This document shows positions 7,261 to 15,548 of a stretch of 64,000 bases of DNA, in pieces. The first letter of the stretch is position 1, and every line of letters begins with the position of its first letter. Position numbers and translations under genes: made by a program. The notes below the pieces were generated by a model that was given only the letters and a program-made list of their open reading frames with translations, was not told the DNA's origin and ran no database searches. The DNA is from Massilia sp. Root418. Lineage in GTDB: Bacteria; Pseudomonadota; Gammaproteobacteria; Burkholderiales; Burkholderiaceae_D. The stretch is from positions 186,001 through 250,000 of the forward strand of contig NZ_LMEC01000026.1 in assembly GCF_001425265.1 (NCBI RefSeq). The letters run 5' to 3'.

Positions 7261-8380
7261 ACATGCCGGTTTTAAACTTGGTATAGATGCGGGTAATGGC
7301 GCGGCGCACGTCGGCCGGCACCGCCTCGGGGGCGATCATGCGCTGCATGTCGGCCGAAGGCAGGAACACCGTCTTGTTCTCCGCGATATCCTTGCGCACG
7401 AACTTGATGCCGGCCTTGTTCGGGTTGGCATAGAACACCTTGTTGGTCAGGCTGGCGTGCACGTCCGGCCGCAGGATGTAGTTGATGAACACATGCGCAT
7501 TGTTCGGGTGCGGCGCGTCGGCCGGGATGGCCATGGTGTCGAACACCAGCGCAGCCGAGGTCTTCGGCACCAGCACCTGGATCTGGTTGCCATTCTTGGC
7601 GTCGATGGCGCGCTGGCGGGCGATGTTGATGTCGCCGGACCAGCCGAACGCCACGCAGACCGCGCCGTTGGCCATGTCGTTGATGTAGCCGGACGAGCTG
7701 AACAGCGTCACGTAAGGACGGATGGCGCTCAGCACCTTGCCTGCTTCGGCATAGTCGGCCGCCTTGGCCGAGTAGGCCGGCTTGCCGATGTACTGCAATG
7801 CCGCCGGCAGCACCTCGGACGGCGAATCCAGGAAGGACACGCCGCAGGACTTCAGCTTGGCCGCGTACTTCGGGTTGAAGATCAGGTCCCAGGCATTGTC
7901 AGGCATCGGCTCGCTGCCCAGCGCGGCTTTCACCTTGCCGACATTGATGCCCACCGTGGCGTAGCCCCACAGCCAGTCCACCAGGTATTCGTTGCTGGGG
8001 TCGATCTTGGCCAGCTTGGCCTGGATTTGCGGGTCCAGGTTGGCCAGGTTGGGCAGCTTGGACTTGTCCAGCTTGCGCAGCTGCCTGGCGTCGATCTGCA
8101 GCCTGGCCCATGGCGCGGTCGGCACCACGATGTCGTAGCCGGATTTGCCGGCGGCCAGCTTGGAGTTGAGGATTTCGTTGTTGTCAAAAACGTCATAGCG
8201 GACCTTGATGCCGGTCTCTTTCTCGAAGTTCTTGATGGTGTCGTCGGCGATGTAGTCCGACCAGTTGTAGATGTTCAGGACTTTTTCTTCCTGCTGCGCC
8301 TGCGCCTGCCCCATGATGGCAGCGCCCGCGACCGCGCACGTAGCCAGCACCATCCACTTACCCCAACGCTTCCCCGCCAT
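7259..8380 (-). CDS. Polyamine-type ABC transporter periplasmic binding protein (PotF-like)
   Basis: Periplasmic binding protein of 373 residues, matching PotF/SpuD length. A signal peptide ends near residue 30 (MGQAQAQQEE). The mature start is VLNIYNWSDYIADDTIKNFE, the classic PotF/PotD opening with its polyamine-binding W-S-D. Later segments (DVVVPTA-like DIVVPTAPW, GYINDMANGAVCVAFGWSGD) also fit. The start at 8380 has GGAGG seven bases upstream. No potG/H/I genes or polyamine catabolic genes are adjacent, so the transporter must be encoded elsewhere, or the protein has another role. The exact ligand (putrescine or spermidine) is not determinable. Confidence 0.9.
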   Translation of the reverse strand: MAGKRWGKWMVLATCAVAGAAIMGQAQAQQEEKVLNIYNWSDYIADDTIKNFEKETGIKVRYDVFDNNEILNSKLAAGKSGYDIVVPTAPWARLQIDARQLRKLDKSKLPNLANLDPQIQAKLAKIDPSNEYLVDWLWGYATVGINVGKVKAALGSEPMPDNAWDLIFNPKYAAKLKSCGVSFLDSPSEVLPAALQYIGKPAYSAKAADYAEAGKVLSAIRPYVTLFSSSGYINDMANGAVCVAFGWSGDINIARQRAIDAKNGNQIQVLVPKTSAALVFDTMAIPADAPHPNNAHVFINYILRPDVHASLTNKVFYANPNKAGIKFVRKDIAENKTVFLPSADMQRMIAPEAVPADVRRAITRIYTKFKTGM

Positions 8381-8452
8381 ATGCCTGCCTCCAATAAAAG
8401 AAGAATACTCAGAACGCGAGATGATCAGGCATTGCGGCGCTGAATGCAAGCC

Positions 8453-9880
8453 TCAGACGAGGAAGTCGAACAGCGAGCGCGCCCCGGTGTAGCCGGGCAG
8501 CGCCTCGCTGGCGGCAGCCTGCTCCTGCTGGGTGTAATACGCCACCAGCACGTTGGCCTGGGTGGTCAGCGCCTTGGCCAGGTCGGCCTTTTTCGAGCTC
8601 AGCGTGCCGATCTCCTTGCTCACCTGCTGCGCCTCGCGCTGGATGCTGCTGTTCTTGCCGGTCAGGCTGTCGATCTTGGCGTCGAACTGGTCGGCCAGGC
8701 CCTTGCCCTGGTTGGTAAACAGGCTGGCCACGCCAGCCGAGTCTGCGGCAATCGCGCTTTTCAGCTTTTTCTCGTCCAGCACCAGCTTGCCGCTGCTGTC
8801 CACCGTCACGCCCGCCGCCGCCAGCGCCGTCTTCGACACCCCGCCGCCGCCCTGCACCAGCGCATTGAGCTCGCGGCTGGCCTGGCCCAGCGCCAGGTCG
8901 GACTTCAGCTCGCCCTTCTGCAGCGCGGTCAGCTTGTTGTTCAGGTCGTTGTAGGCGTTGACGAAATTGGTGACGTTCTGCGCGATCTGGGCGCTGTCCT
9001 GGCTCACTGTCACGTCGGTCTTGCCGGCGCCGGTCAGGGTCACGCTCACGCCTTCGATGGCGTCCTTGAGCGTATTGCCGGCGCTTTTCACTTCCTTGCC
9101 GTTCACGGTGGCCAGCGCGTCCTGCGCCGCTTGCGCCTGGGTCAGGCCCTGGGCGGTGGGGCTGCTGTTGGCTGCAGGGTTGTAGGAAACCAGGCTCTTC
9201 ACCGCCGCATCGCCTGACACGCTGATGCGCAGGCTGTTCGCTTCGCCGTTCTCACCCTTGACCTGCAAGGCGTAGCCGGCGCCGCTCTTGACCACGCTGG
9301 CGTCGATGCCGGCTTCCTTGAAGGCGGCGGCAATGCCGTCCAGGGTGTTGTTCTTGCTGTCGATCGTGATGGTCTTGGCAGCCGTCTTGCCCGGTGTGAA
9401 CTTGTCCTCGCCGGCCACGCCAAATTCGACCTTGATGGTGGCCGGCGAGCCGGTGCCGATCTTGGTGGTGGAGGCCGCCAGCTGGTCGCTGTTGAGGATC
9501 TGCCCTTGCGCCAGCTGCTTCACGTCGACCGCGTAGGTGCCGGGCTTGGCGGTGCCGCCGGCGCTCACGGTCAGCACGCCCTTGGCGGAGGAGCTGGCCG
9601 AGGTGCTCAGGCCGCTGCCGGCCAGGCGCTCGGCAATCGACTGGAAGCCGGTCAGCGCGCTTTGCAGCTGGCCCAGGCCGGACAGCTTGGTCTGGTCGCG
9701 CGCCAGGCTGGTGTTGAGCCTGGCGACCGTGCCGGCCTGGCTGGCCAGGGTGCGCTCCACCTTGGCCAGCACCGACGCGGACGGCGTGGACGGGTTGCCG
9801 TATGCCCCATATCCACCATATGCCGCCGTACCGGTCAGGTTGCCGTAATTACCCGGGATTGTGTTTGCCATTTGTGCCAT
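8453..9880 (-). CDS. fliD: FliD-like flagellar hook-associated protein 2
   Basis: FliD forms the filament cap that guides flagellin assembly. The 475-residue protein has the FliD_N pattern after about residue 35 (helix with LAKVERTLASQ, then TAKPGTYAVDVKQLAQ), a middle domain with the recurring NTLDGIAAAFKEAGI element, and the FliD_C domain ending in a coiled coil (SSIQREAQQVSKEIGTL). The usual N-terminal GIGSGLD segment is missing; a Gly/Tyr-rich stretch (YGGYGAYGN) stands there instead. No flagellin or other fli gene is near, but a PilZ gene lies directly upstream. ATG at 9871 is an alternative start. Confidence 0.82.
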   Translation of the reverse strand: MAQMANTIPGNYGNLTGTAAYGGYGAYGNPSTPSASVLAKVERTLASQAGTVARLNTSLARDQTKLSGLGQLQSALTGFQSIAERLAGSGLSTSASSSAKGVLTVSAGGTAKPGTYAVDVKQLAQGQILNSDQLAASTTKIGTGSPATIKVEFGVAGEDKFTPGKTAAKTITIDSKNNTLDGIAAAFKEAGIDASVVKSGAGYALQVKGENGEANSLRISVSGDAAVKSLVSYNPAANSSPTAQGLTQAQAAQDALATVNGKEVKSAGNTLKDAIEGVSVTLTGAGKTDVTVSQDSAQIAQNVTNFVNAYNDLNNKLTALQKGELKSDLALGQASRELNALVQGGGGVSKTALAAAGVTVDSSGKLVLDEKKLKSAIAADSAGVASLFTNQGKGLADQFDAKIDSLTGKNSSIQREAQQVSKEIGTLSSKKADLAKALTTQANVLVAYYTQQEQAAASEALPGYTGARSLFDFLV

Positions 9881-9957
9881 CCGATCAATGTGGAAGACAT
9901 GATAAGGTCTTCGCCTATCCCGCGATACGGCAAACAGAGCGGAATAAACCGGCCGTA

Positions 9958-10278
9958 TCAGCGCATGAACTTGCCGATCGCGGCAACCGCAGCCGCATCG
10001 GGACTGATGAATTGTAGGCCTACTTTCACATCATCGCCGCTAAAGATGCAATAAGTTACTTTTGAGCGGCAGCTGATGATGACGGGCTTGCCCTCCACAA
10101 ACATCTCAAATGAAACCTGCCCCATCTGCCCGGCAGGCACCATGTGGCCCATGGTGACCGACATGCCGGTGGGGCCGACGTCGATGGTGCGCGCCGGCGC
10201 CGGCTTGGCGCCATCCATTACCACCACCGCTTTTGCGCGCAGGATTTTACGGGTTGTCTGCCTTTGATCTACTAGCAC
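9958..10278 (-). CDS. PilZ domain protein, probable c-di-GMP binder
   Basis: Small cytoplasmic protein of 106 residues. RQTTR near the N-terminus matches the RxxxR c-di-GMP motif, and DVGPTGMSV stands where PilZ domains carry D/NxSxxG (Gly replaces Ser here). The C-terminal KVGLQFI is the usual closing strand. It lies 77 bp upstream of the FliD-like gene on the same strand, so it may be expressed with it and act on motility or surface attachment. The substitution in the second motif could weaken binding. Confidence 0.85.
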   Translation of the reverse strand: MLVDQRQTTRKILRAKAVVVMDGAKPAPARTIDVGPTGMSVTMGHMVPAGQMGQVSFEMFVEGKPVIISCRSKVTYCIFSGDDVKVGLQFISPDAAAVAAIGKFMR

Positions 10279-10428
10279 TGTGCTTCCTGAATTCGTGAAT
10301 ACTGTGAATGCTGTTTACGCCTGTCAGGAGCGCATCTCTGGTAGCGCTCCACAAGCCTTCATTTTACTGCGCATTCACGATTGATGCAGGCTGAAGTTGC
10401 CGGGCGGTCAAACTTGCAGATGACTACC

Positions 10429-11808
10429 TTATTGCAGTTCGCGCAACTTGTTGAACGCATCGTCGATGCGCTCCACCGCCACGATGGTCATGCCTTCGAT
10501 GGCCTGCTTGGGCGCGTTCGCTTTCGGTATCATCGCGATCGAGAAACCCAGCTTGGCCGCCTCGCGCAGGCGCTCCTGGCCGCGCGGCGCCGGCCGGATC
10601 TCGCCCGCCAGGCCCACCTCGCCGAACACCACGAAGCCGCGCGGCAGCGCCTTGCTGCGCATCGACGAATTAATCGCCAGCAGCACGGCTAGGTCGGCCG
10701 CCGGTTCGGTGATCTTCACCCCGCCCACCGCGTTGATGAACACGTCCTGGTCGAAGGCGGCAATGCCGGCGTGGCGGTGCAGCACCGCCAGCAGCATGGC
10801 CAGCCGGTTCTGCTCCAGGCCCACCGACAGCCGGCGCGCGTTCGGCAAATGGCTGGCGTCCACCAGCGCCTGGATTTCCACCAGCAGCGGGCGGGTGCCC
10901 TCCTGCGTCACCATCACGCAGGAGCCGGGCACCTGGTTGTCGTGCTGGGACAGGAACAGCGCGGACGGATTGGATACCCCCTTGAGGCCCTTGTCCGTCA
11001 TGGCAAACACGCCCAGCTCGTTGACCGCGCCGAAGCGGTTCTTGATGGCGCGCACCAGCCGGTAGCTGGAATGGTTGTCGCCCTCGAAGTACAGCACGGT
11101 GTCCACGATGTGCTCCAGCACGCGCGGGCCGGCCAGCGCGCCCTCTTTCGTCACGTGGCCCACCAGGATGATGGTGATGCCGCTCTGCTTGGCCATGCGG
11201 GTGAGCTGGGCCGCGCATTCGCGCACCTGGGCCACCGAGCCGGGCGCGCTGCTGAGCGCATCCGAATACATGGTCTGGATCGAGTCGATCACCGCCACCT
11301 GCGGTTTCAGTTCGGCCAGGGTGCCCAGCACCTTCTCCAGCTGGATTTCCGCCTGCAGCTTGAGGTCGCGCGCGTCGATCGCCAGGCGCTTGGCGCGCAG
11401 CGCGATCTGGGCGCCGGATTCCTCGCCGCTCACGTACAGCACGCTCTTGGCGTGCGACATATGGGCCAGCGCCTGCAGCAGCAAGGTGGACTTGCCGATG
11501 CCCGGGTCGCCGCCGATCAGCACCACGCCGCCGGCCACCAGGCCGCCGCCCAGCACGCGGTCGAATTCCTCGATGCCGGTAGGGAAGCGCGGCACGTCCA
11601 GGGCCTCGATGTCCTGCAGCGACAGCACCGGCGCGGTCTGCGCCAGCGACAGGTGCTGCGGGTTGGAATAGCGGTTGTTGCCGGCACCGGACTCCATCAC
11701 GGTTTCCACCATGGTGTTCCACTGCTGGCAGGCGCCGCACTGGCCGGTCCATTTGCTGCTGGTGCCGCCGCATTCGCTGCAGGTGTAGTTGGTCTTGGCC
11801 TTGGCCAT
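10429..11808 (-). CDS. radA: DNA repair protein RadA
   Basis: RecA-like ATPase that promotes branch migration during recombination repair. In 459 residues one sees the N-terminal zinc finger (Cys 10, 13, 24, 27), Walker A GGDPGIGKST (about 99-108), the RadA-specific KNRFG motif and a C-terminal Lon-protease-like domain. The start at 11808 is set by GGAGGG six bases upstream and lies two bases after the alr stop, so alr and radA are coupled. Length is normal. Confidence 0.97.
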   Translation of the reverse strand: MAKAKTNYTCSECGGTSSKWTGQCGACQQWNTMVETVMESGAGNNRYSNPQHLSLAQTAPVLSLQDIEALDVPRFPTGIEEFDRVLGGGLVAGGVVLIGGDPGIGKSTLLLQALAHMSHAKSVLYVSGEESGAQIALRAKRLAIDARDLKLQAEIQLEKVLGTLAELKPQVAVIDSIQTMYSDALSSAPGSVAQVRECAAQLTRMAKQSGITIILVGHVTKEGALAGPRVLEHIVDTVLYFEGDNHSSYRLVRAIKNRFGAVNELGVFAMTDKGLKGVSNPSALFLSQHDNQVPGSCVMVTQEGTRPLLVEIQALVDASHLPNARRLSVGLEQNRLAMLLAVLHRHAGIAAFDQDVFINAVGGVKITEPAADLAVLLAINSSMRSKALPRGFVVFGEVGLAGEIRPAPRGQERLREAAKLGFSIAMIPKANAPKQAIEGMTIVAVERIDDAFNKLRELQ

Positions 11809-11810
11809 GC

Positions 11811-12920
11811 TCAGCCCTCCACCACGCGCACGCGCGGCGCCAGCGCGCACATCAGCTCATAGCCGATGGTGCCGGCGGACGCGGCCACCTCGTCGATCGG
11901 CATGCCCTCGCCCCACAGCACCACCCTGCTGCCCACGCGCGCGTCCGGCAGGCCGTCCAGGTCCACGGTCAGCATGTCCATCGACACCCGGCCGACTATG
12001 CGGGTGCGCACGCCATCGACCAGCACCGGCGTGTCCTGCGGCGCGTGGCGCGGGTAGCCGTCGGCGTAGCCGCAAGCGACCACGCCGATGCGCATCGGGC
12101 CGTCGGCCTGGAAGCGGCTGCCGTAGCCGACGCAGTCGCCGGCCACTATGTCCTGCACGGCAATCAGTTCGCTGCTCAGCGTCATGGCCGGCAGCAGGCC
12201 GAACTGCTCCGCGCTCTTGCCGCCGGGCGAGCCGCCGTACAGCATGATGCCGGGGCGTATCCAGTCGCTCACCAGTTCGGTCCCCAGGGTGCGGGCCGAT
12301 TCGGGCATCTGGAAGATGCCCGCCGAGTTGGCCAGGCTGAGCGGGCCGGGCAAGCCGGCCGTCCCGGCCGCGAACCGGCGCAGCTGCTCGCCGATGGGCA
12401 GGCGCGCATGCGCCGTTTCGTCGGCATTGGCGAAGTGGGTCATCAGCGTGATCTCGCCCACGTGCGGCAGCGCGCGCAGGCGCGCATGGGCGGCGGCGAA
12501 CTGTTCCGGCTTGAAGCCGAGGCGGTTCATCCCGGTGTTCATTTTCAAATGCAGGTTGAGCGGCTGGGCCGAGGCGGGCAGCCGCGCCGCCTCGATCAGC
12601 GCCAGCTGCTCTTCGCTGTGCACGGCGCCGTTGATGCCGTGCGCGGCCATCATGGCCACGTCGGCCGCGTCGAAGCCGCCTTCCAGCAGCAGGATGGGCT
12701 TGGTCCAGCCCAGTTCGCGCAGGCGCAGGGCATTGTCCGGCTCGATCAAGGCCAGCCCGTCCGCCTCCACCAGGCCGCGCATGGCCCGTTCCAGGCCGTG
12801 GCCATAGCCGTTCGCCTTCAGCACACCCCACACCTTGCTGCCCGGCGCGCAGGCCCGCGCGCGCGCCAGGTTGTGCTGCATGTTCTGTATATGAATGGTT
12901 GCGACGATCGGCCTTGGCAT
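11811..12920 (-). CDS. alr: Alanine racemase
   Basis: Pyridoxal-phosphate enzyme converting L- to D-alanine for peptidoglycan. The 369-residue protein has the PLP lysine in GVLKANGYGHG (Lys 35) and the catalytic tyrosine in CVGYGSRF (about Tyr 266), with the TIM-barrel plus beta-domain length. I took ATG at 12920 because it fits the family N-terminus (MPRPIVATI); the frame continues to 13037 but that part is not conserved-looking. No strong Shine-Dalgarno is seen. The gene is followed directly by radA and is divergent from lplT. Confidence 0.95.
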   Translation of the reverse strand: MPRPIVATIHIQNMQHNLARARACAPGSKVWGVLKANGYGHGLERAMRGLVEADGLALIEPDNALRLRELGWTKPILLLEGGFDAADVAMMAAHGINGAVHSEEQLALIEAARLPASAQPLNLHLKMNTGMNRLGFKPEQFAAAHARLRALPHVGEITLMTHFANADETAHARLPIGEQLRRFAAGTAGLPGPLSLANSAGIFQMPESARTLGTELVSDWIRPGIMLYGGSPGGKSAEQFGLLPAMTLSSELIAVQDIVAGDCVGYGSRFQADGPMRIGVVACGYADGYPRHAPQDTPVLVDGVRTRIVGRVSMDMLTVDLDGLPDARVGSRVVLWGEGMPIDEVAASAGTIGYELMCALAPRVRVVEG

Positions 12921-13098
12921 GGTGTGAAATCTGGGCGGTGAGCGAAGCCGGTATTCTACCGGAAGCACCAGCGTAAGCGGCAGGCCCTGCAGGCGCAGAG
13001 GCAGCAAAAGCAGCCACAGCTCACCAGTCATTTCCATTCGGAAACATTGAGCTATAGGCCGAATGGAGGGGCCGGGACATCCGGTTGATTTCTTGGGA

Positions 13099-13118
13099 AT
13101 ACCAGTTATTCATGGTAT
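13099..13118. promoter_or_regulatory. Inverted repeat ATACCA/TGGTAT upstream of lplT
   Basis: ATACCA (13099-13104) and TGGTAT (13113-13118) are separated by 8 bp, in the alr-lplT intergenic region 36 bp before the lplT start. A further TATACCAT lies just inside lplT. It could be an operator; no regulator is recognised. Confidence 0.3.
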
Positions 13119-13153
13119 AAAGCAAGCCGAGATTAGTTTCCAGGCCTTCCAGT

Positions 13154-14416
13154 ATGAATCGTGGTTTTTATACCATCATGGCAGCGCAGTTCTTTTCGTC
13201 ACTGGCAGACAACGCGCTGCTGTTCGTGGCTATCGACCTGCTGATTTCCATGAAGTCCCCGGCGTGGCTGACGCCGCTGCTGAAGTTGTCGTTTGTGCTG
13301 TTCTACGTACTGCTGGCCGCCTTCGTCGGCGCTTTCTCGGACGCCCTGCCCAAGGGCCGGGTCATGTTCATTGCCAACATGATCAAGATCCTGGGCTGCG
13401 CCATGATCTTCTTCCACATCCATCCCCTGCTGGCCTATGCCATCGTGGGTTTCGGCGCGGCCGTGTATTCGCCCGCCAAATACGGCATCCTGACCGAACT
13501 GCTGCCGGCTGAAAAACTGGTGGCGGCCAACGGCTGGATCGAGGGCCTGACCGTCACCTCCATCATCCTGGGCACCGTCATGGGCGGCGCGCTGGTGACC
13601 GGCCGCCTGTCCACCCTGCTGCTCAATATCGATATCCCGCTGATTGACACCGGCATCGACACCAGCACCGAGGCGGCGCTGTGCGTGCTCGGCCTGACGT
13701 ATGTACTGGCCGCCATCTTCAACCTGCGCATTCCGGACACCGGCTGTATCTACCCGCACCAGGAACGCAATCCGATCAAGCTCATTGTCGACTTCTCGAA
13801 CTGCTTCACGCTGCTGTGGAAAGACAAGCTGGGCCAGATCTCGCTGGCGGTCACCACGCTGTTCTGGGGCGCCGGCGCCACCTTGCAGCTGATCGTGCTC
13901 GAATGGGCACAGCGCTCGCTGGGCATGCGCTACGACCAGGCCACCAGCATGGTGGGCATGGTTGCCATCGGCATCGCCTTCGGCGCCGTGATGTCGGCGC
14001 GCTTCGTCACGCTGCGCAAGTCGCTGTCGGTGATCCCGCTGGGCATCCTGATGGGCGTGATCGTGATGGGCATGACGATGGTGTATTCCACCTGGCTGGC
14101 CTATCCGCTGCTGGTGGTGATCGGCGCCATCGGCGGCTTCTTCGTGGTGCCCATGAACGCCCTGCTGCAGCATCGCGGCCATGTGCTGATGAGCGCGGGC
14201 CACTCGATCGCCGTGCAGAACTTCAACGAGAACCTGTCCATCCTCACCATGCTGGCCATGTACTCGCTGATGATACGTTTGCACCTGGCACTGAACACCA
14301 TCATCGTGCTGTTCGGCCTGTTCATCGCCGGCGTCATGCTGTGCGTGATGTGGCTGCACAAGGCCAACCAGCGCGAGCACGATTCGCTTGCGCTGATCGG
14401 CGAAGCCAAGCACTGA
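13154..14416 (+). CDS. lplT: Lysophospholipid transporter LplT
   Basis: MFS-fold inner-membrane flippase that brings lysophospholipids back for re-acylation. The 420 residues contain about 12 hydrophobic helices. The N-terminus (MNRGFYTIMAAQFFSSLADNAL) and the loops PLLKLSFVLFYV and AVYSPAKYGILTELLP are characteristic of LplT. The usual partner acyltransferase gene (aas) is not adjacent. No clear Shine-Dalgarno is visible, but no later start fits the conserved N-terminus. Confidence 0.93.
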   Translation: MNRGFYTIMAAQFFSSLADNALLFVAIDLLISMKSPAWLTPLLKLSFVLFYVLLAAFVGAFSDALPKGRVMFIANMIKILGCAMIFFHIHPLLAYAIVGFGAAVYSPAKYGILTELLPAEKLVAANGWIEGLTVTSIILGTVMGGALVTGRLSTLLLNIDIPLIDTGIDTSTEAALCVLGLTYVLAAIFNLRIPDTGCIYPHQERNPIKLIVDFSNCFTLLWKDKLGQISLAVTTLFWGAGATLQLIVLEWAQRSLGMRYDQATSMVGMVAIGIAFGAVMSARFVTLRKSLSVIPLGILMGVIVMGMTMVYSTWLAYPLLVVIGAIGGFFVVPMNALLQHRGHVLMSAGHSIAVQNFNENLSILTMLAMYSLMIRLHLALNTIIVLFGLFIAGVMLCVMWLHKANQREHDSLALIGEAKH

Positions 14417-14432
14417 CCTTCAGGCACTGAGC

Positions 14433-15548
14433 CTACGGGGGCAGCAGCCCCTGCTCACGGCGCGCCGCAGCCCGCGCGCGCCAGTCGTCCGGCGCCACAA
14501 AACCCCGCTCGCGTTCCACCAGCCAGCCGTCGCGCTCCACTACGGACGCCACCATCACCGGCGCCATCTCCAGTTCAAAGCGCGCCAGCACGGCCTGCAC
14601 CACGCGCGCCGCGTCCAGCGGCACCGCGCTGTCCACCGCAGCGATGGAGTTGATTCGCGCCGGCCCGGCATCCGGCATGACACCGGCAGCGCGGGCTGCC
14701 ACCCGCACTTTCAGCGGCGCCAGCCACTGCAGGCGCGGCATCACCACGTATTGCTGGTCCGGCTGCGCGGCGCCGTTGCGGCCGCCGGCAAATTCGCTTA
14801 GCGTGCTCCAGTAGCCCAGGCAATGTCCAGGCGAGATGCCCGCCAGTGCGTGCGGCGAGCCTTGGGGATAGAACAGCCAGCCCTTCACCAGCGCCTGCGC
14901 CTTGTCCACCGGCTGCGGCAGCAGGGGCTGCGCGGCCGGGTGGTTGGCCAGCTCCAGCTGCTTGGCGAAGGTCTTGCGCATCTTGACGCCCAGCGTGTCC
15001 GCCAGGTTGGGCCCGACCAGGTGATTGAAGCTGGCCGCGCCGGCCGTGTCGTCCAGCAGGTAGAACTTGGTGGCGAACTCCCAGTGCAGCAATTCGCTGC
15101 CGTGGCGCAGCAGGAAATCGAACTCGCCCACGGTGTCGTTGCGGTTGGCGCGCACTTGCAGGCCGTGCGCCACCAGCGTTCCGTGCTGCGCGAAATAGAA
15201 GGCCATCAGCTTCTCGGCGTACAGGCCGAGACGCGAGTAGAAACGCTCGCCAAGCGCGGCGTCCAGCGGCGAGGGATCGCGCTCCAGCCCGGCCAGCCAG
15301 GCGGCCGCCGGTGGCAGCACGGGGCCCAGCGTGGCGATGCGGTTGTGCCAGTGCGGCGAGGCGGGATCGAGCAGGTCCGGCGCGTCCAGCAGCCAGGCCA
15401 GCGCGCGCACGTGGGGACGGGTCAGGTGGCCCCAGGTGCGCTCGAATCGGGTCTGATAGGTTTCGGCGCCGCCCGGCATGGTGGCGAATTCCGCGCCGGG
15501 CATGGTGGCCGGCGCGGCTGCGGGCGCCGCGTCAGGCCCGGCCGGCAT
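14433..15548 (-). CDS. DUF1853 family protein
   Basis: A conserved protein of unknown function, 371 residues from the chosen start. The body contains recognisable DUF1853 pieces: RLGLYAEKLMAFYF, GEFDFLLRHGSELLHWEFATKFYLL and the closing RERGFVAPDDW. The EFDFLL...HWEFATKFYL stretch looks like a nuclease-type core (D, E and K spaced as in PD-(D/E)xK folds), but that is inference. It is the last gene of the tsaB-rimI-udg operon; ATG at 15548 overlaps the udg stop by 17 bases. ATGs at 15503 and 15479 would remove an Ala/Pro-rich head and are equally possible. Confidence 0.75.
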   Translation of the reverse strand: MPAGPDAAPAAAPATMPGAEFATMPGGAETYQTRFERTWGHLTRPHVRALAWLLDAPDLLDPASPHWHNRIATLGPVLPPAAAWLAGLERDPSPLDAALGERFYSRLGLYAEKLMAFYFAQHGTLVAHGLQVRANRNDTVGEFDFLLRHGSELLHWEFATKFYLLDDTAGAASFNHLVGPNLADTLGVKMRKTFAKQLELANHPAAQPLLPQPVDKAQALVKGWLFYPQGSPHALAGISPGHCLGYWSTLSEFAGGRNGAAQPDQQYVVMPRLQWLAPLKVRVAARAAGVMPDAGPARINSIAAVDSAVPLDAARVVQAVLARFELEMAPVMVASVVERDGWLVERERGFVAPDDWRARAAARREQGLLPP

